Shown in pieces: positions 24,586 to 32,669 of a DNA stretch of 64,000 nucleotides. The translations under genes were made by a program, and so were the position numbers. Under the pieces are notes generated by a model. That model was not told the origin of the DNA. It saw only the letters and a list, made by a program, of their open reading frames with translations, and ran no database searches. Positions within the stretch are counted from its first letter, which is position 1; each line of letters starts with the position of its first letter. The stretch spans positions 1 through 64,000 of the forward strand of contig CACBUE010000005.1 in NCBI GenBank assembly GCA_902542325.1, in the 5' to 3' direction. This DNA comes from an uncultured SAR86 cluster bacterium (GTDB lineage: Bacteria; Pseudomonadota; Gammaproteobacteria; Magnimaribacterales; Magnimaribacteraceae).

Positions 24586-24834
24586 ATGATAGTAACAATA
24601 GATATAAGTATGTATCCAAATAGGGAGAAATTTGCTGAACCAATAAAAGGATTTATTGAGATTATCAATACTTTCCCAGGAATAAAGATAAAGACTTTTC
24701 CAACCAGTACTGTCATCCAAGGTGAATATGCCTACACAATGAAAGCTGCACAAGATGCAATATATGAGGCCCATGTCAAATATGACAAAGCCGTTTACGT
24801 AATGAAAATAATACCTGGTTACGAAGCTTTATAG
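24586..24834 (+). CDS. YkoF/MTH1187-like small protein (thiamine-binding fold family)
   Basis: 82 residues. The N-terminal VTIDISMYP and the central FPTSTVIQGEYAYTM followed by a C-terminal KAVYVMKIIPG match the short YkoF-related/MTH1187 family, which adopts a ferredoxin-like fold and in YkoF binds thiamine pyrimidine. The role of the stand-alone proteobacterial versions is not established. The gene lies 18 nt after tRNA-Gly and may share its transcript. It ends 22 nt from a convergent membrane gene. Confidence 0.7.
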   Translation: MIVTIDISMYPNREKFAEPIKGFIEIINTFPGIKIKTFPTSTVIQGEYAYTMKAAQDAIYEAHVKYDKAVYVMKIIPGYEAL

Positions 24835-24856
24835 AATTTCTTTGCTCTGTGTTCTT

Positions 24857-25276
24857 TTAGTAAGTGACCCGTTTAGGTTGAGTATTCCAAATATAGACTA
24901 AAGAGTAGAACCAAAATCCATTTAACAAAGGCTCTATGATGGCATCGAGAATTGCTTTATCTAGAGCAAAACCCAGTAAGAAGAAGCTCCAAGAAGTTGC
25001 AATAAGAAAATGTCCTAAGGTATAGATGACAGCCAGTGATCCCGTCTTGAGTTTTTTGTGAGCGTATTTGTGAAGTAGATAAAACCAAAACCCATTAATT
25101 ATTGGTTCTAAGATTGCGTCAGCAGAAGCAACTAGAAAGCTAGCATTGAATATTAAAGTAGCGCAAGCCCAGGCTATGATAACGTGACCAACTGTATAGA
25201 GAATAGAGAGCCCAAAACTACTAAGCGAATGGATAAGTGAGTTGATCCTACTTATTTCAACTATGAATTTATTCAA
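24857..25276 (-). CDS. Membrane protein with duplicated DUF2061-like unit
   Basis: 139 residues built from two similar halves. Each has a Y-T-x-G-H opening (LYTVGHVIIAW and IYTLGHFLIAT), a ~30-residue hydrophobic pair of helices, and an I-x-EP-x-x-N-GFWFY ending (ILEPIINGFWFYLLHK and IIEPLLNGFWFYSLVY). The EP..NGFWFY block resembles DUF2061, normally a single ~50-70 residue membrane unit. The start is a TTG at 25276 with AAAGGA upstream. Function unknown. Confidence 0.7.
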   Translation of the reverse strand: MNKFIVEISRINSLIHSLSSFGLSILYTVGHVIIAWACATLIFNASFLVASADAILEPIINGFWFYLLHKYAHKKLKTGSLAVIYTLGHFLIATSWSFFLLGFALDKAILDAIIEPLLNGFWFYSLVYIWNTQPKRVTY

Positions 25277-25378
25277 TTTTTTTTCCTTTAAGATTCTTTA
25301 TAACTGCTTATTAATTTAATGAATATAACTTTAACAAGATTAAAAAAAATTTCATTAAATAAACCTAAAAATTTCCAA

Positions 25379-26053
25379 TTACATTATTTGTTTCCACAGT
25401 TCTAGCTCTTCAATTCTAAGATAGCTATTTATCTCTTTTACTTTTTCTAAAGTCTCAGATTCTTTGGGACCGTAATTATGTCCCGGATAGATAATAGTAT
25501 CGTCCGGAAGATCCGAAAGCTTTCTGAGGCTATGAAACATATCTTCTGAATTAGAGCCAGGCAAATCAACTCTTCCACAACCTTGAACGAAAAGGGTATC
25601 TCCAGAAATAAGATTATTATTTACCTTAAAACATTGAGAACCTGGAGTATGCCCTGGTGTGTGAAGAAACTCTATATCATTATCTCCAATCTTTAAATGA
25701 TCGCCAGAATCTACTTCGTTCATATCGATGTCGGATAATCCAGTTACTTTTTTTAAACCCTCAGCCTCATGCTTATTCACAAAGGTTTTAACAGATTCCT
25801 TCTCTAATAACTCTGCGAGACCCTCAATGGAGTGTCCTCCCATACCACCACCGACATGATCAGGATGGTAATGCGTCACCAAAACACATGAAAGCTTTAG
25901 ATCTCTAGCATGAATATGATTCAGTAAACCCTTAACATCCCATGCAGGATCTATCAACGCAACTTCTCTTGTTCTTTTTGATCCAATCAAATAAATAAAA
26001 TTTTCCATCGGACCGACTAGTATTTGTTCTAGATATAAATCATCATTTATCAT
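25379..26053 (-). CDS. MBL-fold metallo-hydrolase (glyoxalase II-like)
   Basis: 224 residues. The zinc-binding HxHxDH motif is THYHPDHVGG with ligands His61, His63, Asp65 and His66; HTPGHTPGSQCF, SGDTLFVQGCGRVD and YPGHNYG supply the remaining ligands. This layout is shared by glyoxalase II, persulphide dioxygenase and related hydrolases. The C-terminal helical substrate domain of true glyoxalase II is missing, so it is a GloB-like hydrolase of uncertain thioester substrate. It lies 7 nt downstream of an MFS carrier gene in the same operon. Confidence 0.85.
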   Translation of the reverse strand: MINDDLYLEQILVGPMENFIYLIGSKRTREVALIDPAWDVKGLLNHIHARDLKLSCVLVTHYHPDHVGGGMGGHSIEGLAELLEKESVKTFVNKHEAEGLKKVTGLSDIDMNEVDSGDHLKIGDNDIEFLHTPGHTPGSQCFKVNNNLISGDTLFVQGCGRVDLPGSNSEDMFHSLRKLSDLPDDTIIYPGHNYGPKESETLEKVKEINSYLRIEELELWKQIM

Positions 26054-26060
26054 ATTAACT

Positions 26061-27335
26061 TTACTTTTTGAATGTTTCTTCTAAGATCAATTTATCTTCT
26101 TTATATTTTATTCCAGCTAAATAATAACAGGGTATAGAAACTATACTAATTATTGAAAAGATCACCAACATTATAGTGTAGGGCTCTGAATAGCCTGAAG
26201 ACCTCAGGAGATCTGCACAAAAACCTCCTCCCAAGGATCCGATAGTTAACCCTATTAGATTTAGAGTAAGTATATAAAATGAAACTACTGTTGCTTTTAT
26301 GTTTTCAGGCACTAACTCTTGTACGGTAGAAAAAGTTGGACCAAAGAAGCAACCTAATTGAAAATATCCTATGATTATTCCAATCCAGAAAACCGATGTG
26401 CCTGGTTCTACAAATCTATAAAAAATCCCAATCGGTAAAGTTAGCAGGGCAAGCCAAAATAAAAACATAGGACGTCCTTGATTAGTATTTTCTTGCCACC
26501 AATCACTTAATAATCCACCTATTAAGTTTCCTGAAAGACCAGCGAATACTCCAATCCAACCAACAAGCTGTGCTATTTCGGATCTTTCAAATCCTCTTTC
26601 TTGCACTAACCAAAGTTGTTCAAAACCAGAGGCACCAAGAACTATATGATAAAAAACACCTGCAATTATTGTGAATCTTAATGCAGATGAAGTTTTAAGA
26701 GCTTTTACTAATGTTCTTATTATATTAATGGTACTTTCTTTGGATAAGGTTTGATTCATATCACTTGAAACATTACTTTTTCTTTTTCTATCCTTGAAAA
26801 GAAGGGCAAAAAGACCCAAAACGAGTCCAATTGCGCCCAATAAATAGAAGCAATTCCTCCACCCTAATGATTCACCTAAATAACCTGCAATTAAAAGACT
26901 GACACCCACACCAATAGGGACACCCATATAATAAAACCCCGCTGCAAAACCCATTTTTTTTGATGGAAATGAGTCTGATAAAAGAGACATTGATGTTGGA
27001 GTTAGAATTGACTCACCCACACCAATGAACATTCTTGGAAGTGCCATTGATATAAAACCCTTAGCTGCACCTGTGAGGGCAGTAAAAATACTCCATAAAA
27101 CTACACCAAATGCTATGAGTTTTGGTCTATTCACCATATCTGCAAGAACACCCATAAACAGACCTGCAATAGAATAAAAAACAATAAAAGGAACGGTTGT
27201 TAAGAATCCGTATTGAGTATCTGTGAGGCCCAAGTCAGGGACAATAAAATTAGCAAAGCTAGCTATAAGTTGACGATCTACAAAATTAAGAAGATTGAGA
27301 AGTGTTAGGAAGAATAAAAGCCTATATGCGTTCAT
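26061..27335 (-). CDS. MFS transporter, spinster-like
   Basis: 424 residues with 12 TM helices. Signatures include LLNFVDRQLIASF in helix 1 (the D-R pair is characteristic of spinster/ACS-like carriers), FMGVLADMVNRPKLI between helices 2 and 3, RMFIGVGESILTPT in helix 4 and YYMGVPIGVG in helix 5. Bacterial spinster-like carriers handle lipids or organic anions, and many are near aromatic- or steroid-degradation genes. Upstream partner of the MBL hydrolase, suggesting uptake and hydrolysis of one compound (inference). Divergent from the regulator-like gene at 27442 with a 106-bp shared promoter region. Confidence 0.85.
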   Translation of the reverse strand: MNAYRLLFFLTLLNLLNFVDRQLIASFANFIVPDLGLTDTQYGFLTTVPFIVFYSIAGLFMGVLADMVNRPKLIAFGVVLWSIFTALTGAAKGFISMALPRMFIGVGESILTPTSMSLLSDSFPSKKMGFAAGFYYMGVPIGVGVSLLIAGYLGESLGWRNCFYLLGAIGLVLGLFALLFKDRKRKSNVSSDMNQTLSKESTINIIRTLVKALKTSSALRFTIIAGVFYHIVLGASGFEQLWLVQERGFERSEIAQLVGWIGVFAGLSGNLIGGLLSDWWQENTNQGRPMFLFWLALLTLPIGIFYRFVEPGTSVFWIGIIIGYFQLGCFFGPTFSTVQELVPENIKATVVSFYILTLNLIGLTIGSLGGGFCADLLRSSGYSEPYTIMLVIFSIISIVSIPCYYLAGIKYKEDKLILEETFKK

Positions 27336-27386
27336 AGGAACCTGTTTTGCTAAAGATCATAACACAGAGATTACATTTAATAATAT

Positions 27387-27426
27387 TTGAAAAGATCTAA
27401 TTCTAAGTGTTATAGTTAAGTAACAC
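27387..27426 (+). promoter_or_regulatory. Promoter with operator-like inverted repeat upstream of the winged-helix gene
   Basis: A -35-like TTGAAA at 27387-27392 and a -10-like TATAGT at 27411-27416 are 18 bp apart. A perfect inverted repeat GTGTTA-N8-TAACAC (27407-27426) overlaps the -10 and would block polymerase if occupied. The site is also upstream of the divergent MFS gene, so one regulator could control both. Confidence 0.5.
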
Positions 27427-27441
27427 ACTCGGGGCAATTAA

Positions 27442-28038
27442 ATGAAAATAAAAAGAGATTGGTCAAATTCAGATATGAGGTCAGTAATGCGAGGAGAGGC
27501 TATGCATTATTTTTCAGGTGGCCAACATTATTATGTTTCAAAAGATTGGTATGTCTGGTTTCTGGGCAACTCAACAAGATATTCTATTTTTCATACCTTT
27601 CTTTGGAAGTATGGAAATGGCGAAATGGTAAGTTATACAGACTTAACTAGAACGGAAAAGATTGGATCTCAAAGACTAAAAATAGACTCTATCAAAGCTA
27701 CAATAAGAGAGGGCTTAAATCTAGGTTTTATACAAGCATTTAAATCTGAAAAGGACAGAAGGGTAACTATATATTCTTTCGACGATTCTATCTTACAAGA
27801 AGTAACAGATTATTGTTTTATGATGAGACGAAATCGCATGTGGGAGTCGGCATCATTTATAAGCCAAGGATCTACAGCAACTATCAATAAAGAACTTGCT
27901 AATGCAGGAATGAAGAAAGAGTGGTTTGATTCTATAAATAGCTTCATTTCTCTTTTAGCTGGAACAGCTAAAGCTGTTTTTGGGCAAGAACAGCTTCCGA
28001 ATGTAATTGCTATAGATAAAAATAAAAATAAAAGCTAA
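27442..28038 (+). CDS. Putative winged-helix DNA-binding protein
   Basis: 198 residues, no signal peptide, basic N-terminus. Residues ~50-115 have a helix-helix-helix-wing pattern: FHTFLWKYGNG, VSYTDLTRTEKIGSQRLKIDS, TIREGLNLGFIQAF, then KSEKDRRVTIYSFDD, which reads as a MarR-like recognition helix plus charged wing ('DRRV' as in MarR wings). The remaining C-terminal half is helical. I do not recognise a named family. An inverted repeat over its own promoter supports autoregulation, and the divergent MFS/MBL operon is a natural target (inference). Confidence 0.6.
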   Translation: MKIKRDWSNSDMRSVMRGEAMHYFSGGQHYYVSKDWYVWFLGNSTRYSIFHTFLWKYGNGEMVSYTDLTRTEKIGSQRLKIDSIKATIREGLNLGFIQAFKSEKDRRVTIYSFDDSILQEVTDYCFMMRRNRMWESASFISQGSTATINKELANAGMKKEWFDSINSFISLLAGTAKAVFGQEQLPNVIAIDKNKNKS

Positions 28039-28196
28039 GAAATTAGCTGTAACTTATAGTCTTTATTAATCTTGCAGACGTGCAAATTTTCTGTAAATTT
28101 ACCACGTTACATGGATGTAACTTGAGTGGGCTCATTTTCCAGATTTCACCCATCCCTTCCCAGGATATAGTCTCTATTTTGGGTCCACTTTTTAAA
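28039..28196. other. Convergent intergenic region with a perfect 16-bp palindrome and a terminator-like 3' end
   Basis: This 158-bp gap lies between two convergent genes. It holds the palindrome GTTACATGGATGTAAC (28106-28121). Plus-strand AGTGGG (28125-28130) can pair with TCCACT (28184-28189), directly followed by a run of five T, resembling an intrinsic terminator with a ~53-nt loop, or the closing stem of a small RNA. No supported coding sequence. Confidence 0.35.
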
Positions 28197-28994
28197 TTAA
28201 GAATTCTCATTGAACATAGCCGTTCTACCGCCATCAACTACGATATCTTGGCAACTAACAAAACTTCCTGCATCACTAGCCAGATATAATGCAGCTTCCG
28301 CTATATCTGATGCAAGACCTGATCTTTTCAATGGTACTGCTTGAGCAAGATTACCTTCGAGTTTTTTTAATTTTCTTTCATTCTCTTCAGCGCTGAGTGT
28401 ATTAGATACTCTTGAGCCACCCCAGAATATTGGAGTCGCAATAGCTCCAGGTGATATCGCATTTACTCTAATATTGTCTTTTCCAAGTTCAACTCCAGAC
28501 ATTTTTGTAAAATGAGTAACACCTGCTTTTAAAGCAGAATAAAGCGGATCCCCTTGTCTATATCTAATTCCTGCTATACTCGAATTATTGATAATGCAAC
28601 CTCCACCATTTTTTCTCATGGGACCAATAGCGTATCTGGTACCAAGAATGACACTAGCCAGAAGCAAATGAACCCCATAATCAATATCCTTTTGAGTGAC
28701 ATTTTCAAGGCCAGCCCCAACAGGCCCACCAGCATTATTAAATAGAATATCCAACTTACCTAAGTTATCAGTTGTAAAAGAAATTGCCTTTTTTATATCT
28801 TCTTCTTTTGTTATATCTGATAAGCAATAAGAGGCATTTTCACCCAATTCTTCTGCTAATTTAGATCCTTTTTCTTCAGACCTACCTGAAATAACAACTT
28901 GTGCACCTTCTTTAATAAATAATCTAGCTGTCTCTGCTCCAATGCCACTAGTTCCACCTGTAATAAGCGCTACTTTATTTTCTAGTCGAGCCAT
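28197..28994 (-). CDS. Short-chain dehydrogenase/reductase (classical SDR)
   Basis: 265 residues. NAD(P)-binding TGGTSGIG at ~12-19, NNAG at ~88, catalytic Ser in NNSSIAGIRY, and the YxxxK motif as YSALKAG. The acidic or basic residue after strand 2 (SGRSEEKG) suggests NADP preference. The ribosome site is AAAAGGAG. It starts 1 nt downstream of the serine hydrolase stop on the minus strand, so the two form an operon. Substrate not predictable; homologues include cyclopentanol and hydroxysteroid-like dehydrogenases. Confidence 0.85.
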   Translation of the reverse strand: MARLENKVALITGGTSGIGAETARLFIKEGAQVVISGRSEEKGSKLAEELGENASYCLSDITKEEDIKKAISFTTDNLGKLDILFNNAGGPVGAGLENVTQKDIDYGVHLLLASVILGTRYAIGPMRKNGGGCIINNSSIAGIRYRQGDPLYSALKAGVTHFTKMSGVELGKDNIRVNAISPGAIATPIFWGGSRVSNTLSAEENERKLKKLEGNLAQAVPLKRSGLASDIAEAALYLASDAGSFVSCQDIVVDGGRTAMFNENS

Positions 28995-28995
28995 A

Positions 28996-30123
28996 TTAAT
29001 TTTCTCCTTTTAAACATCTATATGTTTCGTTTATGAGTTCTAGCGATCTTCCATCGGCTGCAAAATTATTTTTCATGTTATTCATAACATAAGAAATTCC
29101 AATTTTGTTGATAGGATCTCCAAATCCACATGATCCCCCCCATCCAGAATGGCCAAAAGAACTTTCCTCTGGCCCATATATTACTTTATGCATATTCATA
29201 ATAAATCCTGAACCCCATCTCGTAACAACATCTAAAACTAAATCTCTATTAGTAATTCTCTCCTTTGTCATGGTTTCAATTGTTGAATCTTTAAGAATTT
29301 TTTTTGATTCTTCATCAGTAACAACTAAGCTATAAAGCTTAGCAATACCCGATGCGCAACCTTGACCATTGGCCGACGGTATTTCTGCAGATCTCCATGC
29401 TCTTGTATTTTGATGTTTAAGCAGATTAGGACCTCTTCCAGTTGCAATTTGAGCTTCATTCGGACGATTATTTGATTCATTACTCTCCTTTGCGAATGGA
29501 ACCATTTCGGCGACTCTATATTCCTCTACTACAGGAAGACCGATATAAAAATCAATATTGTTTGGATCACCTATCTCACTTCTAAAATAATTGCCTAAAG
29601 ATTTTCCAGAGACTCTTAACATTAACTCAGACGTTAGCCATCCATAAGTCATGGAATGATATCCTGAAGCTGTTCCTGGCTCCCAAAGTGGTTTCATTAG
29701 AGCAAGTTCATTAGCCATTATTTTTTGATCGTAATAGTCTTCAGCTTTTGTTGCCATGGACCCACAAATACCAGCTTGATGAGATAGAAGCATACCTACA
29801 GTGATTTCTTCCTTTCCGTTGCAGCCAAACTCAGGCCAGTATGCACAAACTTTCTCATCGTAATCTATTAAGTCATTTTCGTAGGCATGAGCTAGAGTTA
29901 TGGCAGCTACACCTTTGGTGGTTGACCATACGTTGGCTAAGGTATTTTGTTCCCATTCCTTTGTTTTCTCCTTGCTTGAAAAACCTCCCCATATATCAAT
30001 TATTGGCTCACCATCTTTATAAACTGCAAAAGAAGATCCTATCTCTCTATCTGTGTTATGTAACTCATCAAATAATTCTTTTACTTTTAAAAATTTATCT
30101 TCACATGTTCCTTTTACGTTCAT
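28996..30123 (-). CDS. Serine hydrolase of the beta-lactamase (class C/EstB esterase) family
   Basis: 375 residues from the ATG at 30123, which has GGAAGAA upstream; a further ATG at 30150 adds nine residues. The SxxK motif is Ser67-Thr-Thr-Lys70 (VWSTTKGV). The Tyr motif is YHSMTYGWL near residue 170, and HSGWGGSCG near the C-terminus takes the place of the KTG box, as in EstB-type esterases. No signal peptide, so it is probably a cytoplasmic esterase or amidase and not a resistance enzyme. It lies upstream of an SDR in a two-gene unit. Confidence 0.85.
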   Translation of the reverse strand: MNVKGTCEDKFLKVKELFDELHNTDREIGSSFAVYKDGEPIIDIWGGFSSKEKTKEWEQNTLANVWSTTKGVAAITLAHAYENDLIDYDEKVCAYWPEFGCNGKEEITVGMLLSHQAGICGSMATKAEDYYDQKIMANELALMKPLWEPGTASGYHSMTYGWLTSELMLRVSGKSLGNYFRSEIGDPNNIDFYIGLPVVEEYRVAEMVPFAKESNESNNRPNEAQIATGRGPNLLKHQNTRAWRSAEIPSANGQGCASGIAKLYSLVVTDEESKKILKDSTIETMTKERITNRDLVLDVVTRWGSGFIMNMHKVIYGPEESSFGHSGWGGSCGFGDPINKIGISYVMNNMKNNFAADGRSLELINETYRCLKGEN

Positions 30124-30154
30124 TTCTTCCTTTTTTTTATTTGAAAACAATAAG

Positions 30155-31795
30155 TTACAGAATTTTTTTAAATTCTAAAATTTTATCTAAATCCTTTATA
30201 TCATTCTGTATGTCTGAAATTATAATAAAACCATATCTGTTAAACTCTATTTGATCATTTTTGATATTTATATTCGATGAAATATTACTTTCAACACACA
30301 GATCACCTTTATCAATGAGGTAAGCATTCTCACTCAAATTAAAAATACAAAGTGTTTTTATATCTTGAATTTCTCTACAGAATACTAGCAAATCCTCGTG
30401 TTCATTTATGAAAATATGCTTTCCTGACAATAAAGCTGGGTCGGTCTTTCTGAAAAGAATAAATTTTTTATAAAAATTTAAAATTGAATGCGGTTCATTT
30501 TCCTGAAGACTCACTGATCTATTTTTTTGTTTTTCTTTTACTGGTAACCATGGAGATTTATTACTAAAACCTGCATTAATTTTTTGGTGATCCCATGTCA
30601 TTGGTGTTCTGCAGCCATCCCTACCTTTATTTTTTGGCCAAAATCTGATGCCTGGTGGGTCAGTTAATTCACTAAATTCTAGTTCTGTCTCCACCTGACC
30701 GAGTTCTTCACCCTGATATAAACATGGAGTACCCGGCAGTGAAAGGAGTAGGGCACAACTTAACTTTGCAAAACTATCACTTTCATTTTTATCCCATCTT
30801 GAAAGATGTCTTGTGACGTCATGATTTGAAAAACTCCAACAAGGCCAACTATCAGTACCCTCATTATAAAATTCTTTGATGGTTTCTCTAAAAAAAGGAG
30901 CTGAAAACTCTTTACCAAGAAGCTTAAAACTGTAAGCCATATGAATCCTTGACTTTTTGGTATATTCCTTCATTAGTTTGATCGCTCTATGTGAATCGCC
31001 AATCTCACCAATAGAAGTTTTCTCAGGATAACAATTTAATAAATTTCTAAATTTATTTAAAAATACTAAGTTTTCATCTTGATTGATAGCAAACAATTGA
31101 TTTTGCATATAGTAAGGATTAACTGGAGGACTCTTGAAAGATAAAGGGCTCTTTGGATTATTCCTCAATTTCTGATCATGAAAGTAATAATTAACCGTAT
31201 CAAGCCTGAAACCATCTACACCTTTTTTGAGCCAAAATTCAACTTCTCCTAGTAAGAAATCTTGAACCTCTTCATTGTGAAAATTAAAGTCAGGTTGGCT
31301 AGGCAAGAAGTTATGAAGATAGTATTGTCCTCTAAGAGGTTCCCATTCCCATGCAGAGCCACCAAAGACAGATAACCAATTATTAGGCGGAGATCCATCC
31401 TCATTAGCATCAGCCCATACATACCAGTCTGATTTTCTCGAAGATTTACTGCTTTTACTATCTATAAAAGCTTCATGCTTGTCTGAGCTATGTGAAAGAA
31501 CTTGATCAATGATGACTCTTATATTTTTTTTATGTGCCTCTTCAAGTAATTCATCAAAGTCATCCATATCACCAAACAAAGGGTCTACTTGAACATAGTT
31601 ACTGACGTCATATCCCATATCCTTCATAGGTGACATAAAAAAAGGTGATAGCCAGATAGCATCGATACCAAGATTGGAAATATAATTAATTTTTTTTGTT
31701 ATGCCCTTGAGGTCACCGACCCCATTATTAGAAGTGTCTAAATATGATCTAGGATAAATTTGATAGATAGTTGCGTTTTTCCACCATTCATTCAT
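30155..31795 (-). CDS. Alpha-glucosidase, glycoside hydrolase family 13 (GH13_23-like)
   Basis: 546 residues, a full-length cytoplasmic GH13 enzyme. The four conserved regions are visible: DQVLSHSS, GFRLDTVNYY with nucleophile Asp199, SIGEIGD with acid/base Glu264, and FSNHDVTR with Asp326. The residue after the nucleophile is Thr200; in the oligo-1,6-glucosidase numbering Val at this site favours alpha-1,6 and Thr favours alpha-1,4 bonds, so maltose- or sucrose-like substrates are likely. Its start overlaps the stop of the upstream N-demethylase gene (ATGA, 4 nt). Confidence 0.9.
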   Translation of the reverse strand: MNEWWKNATIYQIYPRSYLDTSNNGVGDLKGITKKINYISNLGIDAIWLSPFFMSPMKDMGYDVSNYVQVDPLFGDMDDFDELLEEAHKKNIRVIIDQVLSHSSDKHEAFIDSKSSKSSRKSDWYVWADANEDGSPPNNWLSVFGGSAWEWEPLRGQYYLHNFLPSQPDFNFHNEEVQDFLLGEVEFWLKKGVDGFRLDTVNYYFHDQKLRNNPKSPLSFKSPPVNPYYMQNQLFAINQDENLVFLNKFRNLLNCYPEKTSIGEIGDSHRAIKLMKEYTKKSRIHMAYSFKLLGKEFSAPFFRETIKEFYNEGTDSWPCWSFSNHDVTRHLSRWDKNESDSFAKLSCALLLSLPGTPCLYQGEELGQVETELEFSELTDPPGIRFWPKNKGRDGCRTPMTWDHQKINAGFSNKSPWLPVKEKQKNRSVSLQENEPHSILNFYKKFILFRKTDPALLSGKHIFINEHEDLLVFCREIQDIKTLCIFNLSENAYLIDKGDLCVESNISSNINIKNDQIEFNRYGFIIISDIQNDIKDLDKILEFKKIL

Positions 31796-32667
31796 ATTTT
31801 TTTTGATTTCAGCCAGTTTATAAGATTCTCTTCAAATGGTTCGATAACTTTATATGTTTTCATATCTTGCTCAAGATTTTGAATTGCTTGAATTAGATCA
31901 GAAATAGCTTTTTTATTATTAATTATGTCAGTTATAGGGTTAACGTGAACTCTTACCGCAAATAAAACTGCTCTTGAATAATTTAACCTTCTAATCGTTT
32001 GCCTTTCAACTCTTATAAAAAGTTTGTCTGGTTGAGTGTTTTTGATTTCTACAAGACTCTTATTACCTACCGGTTGGAAAAGTTCAGGACTATCAAATAT
32101 AGACCAATTATACCTTTCAAAGATTTTCTGATCTGGCAAGTTAGTAAATATGGTATTGACTCTTGAATCTATTTTATCTTTGTAACCAGGAACTGATCGA
32201 TGAAGTTCCGAAAGAGATTGTTGAAATTTTTCTTTTAATGACCATCTAGTCGGCGCACAAAGTGAAGCTGAATCAAGATAAAAAATATTTTCTTTTGGTT
32301 TCATGATGATCAGATCTTCTTGAATAAGAAGTGATGCCAATTCTAAAGGGTCTTGAAAATCATCATAATAATAAAGACGATTATTCCTTTTGGATTCGAT
32401 GGAATCCGTCTTTAGTTCATATGAATCATTATGATGATTTTTAAGATGTTCTAATACGAGTTTTAAAACCTCTTTTTGAGTATCTTGCGAATTTTGAGAA
32501 GTTACTAAAACTTGATCTTTTTTTTCTGAGTATAATTTTTCTTTTAGAGCAATTTCTTTCGAAAAAAGATGATCTATTTCTAACCAAGAACTATCCTCGA
32601 TAGGCCTTAAACCAATATCAACCCCACCTTTTCCATCCTTGAAGGGCAGGTGGACTGGGTTATTCAA
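31792..32667 (-). CDS. Haem-dependent oxidative N-demethylase family protein (DUF3445)
   Basis: 291 residues. Recognisable family blocks are LDSASLCAPTRWSLKEKFQ, LHRSVPGYKDKIDSRV, RYNWSIFDSPELFQP and LFIRVERQTIRRLNYSRAVLFAVRV. The RVERQTxRRL block and the preceding Cys-Ala-Pro-Thr-Arg-Trp segment are the signature of DUF3445, whose characterised member is an alpha subunit of a haem-dependent oxidative N-demethylase (dimethylamine-type substrates). Only this subunit is seen here; no reductase partner is adjacent. It is sandwiched between an M3 peptidase and an alpha-glucosidase in one operon, an odd combination. Confidence 0.85.
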   Translation of the reverse strand: MNNPVHLPFKDGKGGVDIGLRPIEDSSWLEIDHLFSKEIALKEKLYSEKKDQVLVTSQNSQDTQKEVLKLVLEHLKNHHNDSYELKTDSIESKRNNRLYYYDDFQDPLELASLLIQEDLIIMKPKENIFYLDSASLCAPTRWSLKEKFQQSLSELHRSVPGYKDKIDSRVNTIFTNLPDQKIFERYNWSIFDSPELFQPVGNKSLVEIKNTQPDKLFIRVERQTIRRLNYSRAVLFAVRVHVNPITDIINNKKAISDLIQAIQNLEQDMKTYKVIEPFEENLINWLKSKKI

Positions 32668-32669
32668 GA

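Noticed and set aside
28043..28237. Minus-strand 64-codon frame between two convergent genes
   Set aside because: No ribosome site, out of frame with and overlapping the SDR end, no recognisable family; treated as non-coding.
28996..30123. Beta-lactamase conferring resistance
   Set aside because: No signal peptide and HSGWGG in place of the KTG box; an EstB-type esterase is more likely.
29841..30254. 137-codon plus-strand frame antisense to the serine hydrolase gene
   Set aside because: Leucine/histidine-rich low-complexity translation, opposite a well-supported gene; shadow frame.
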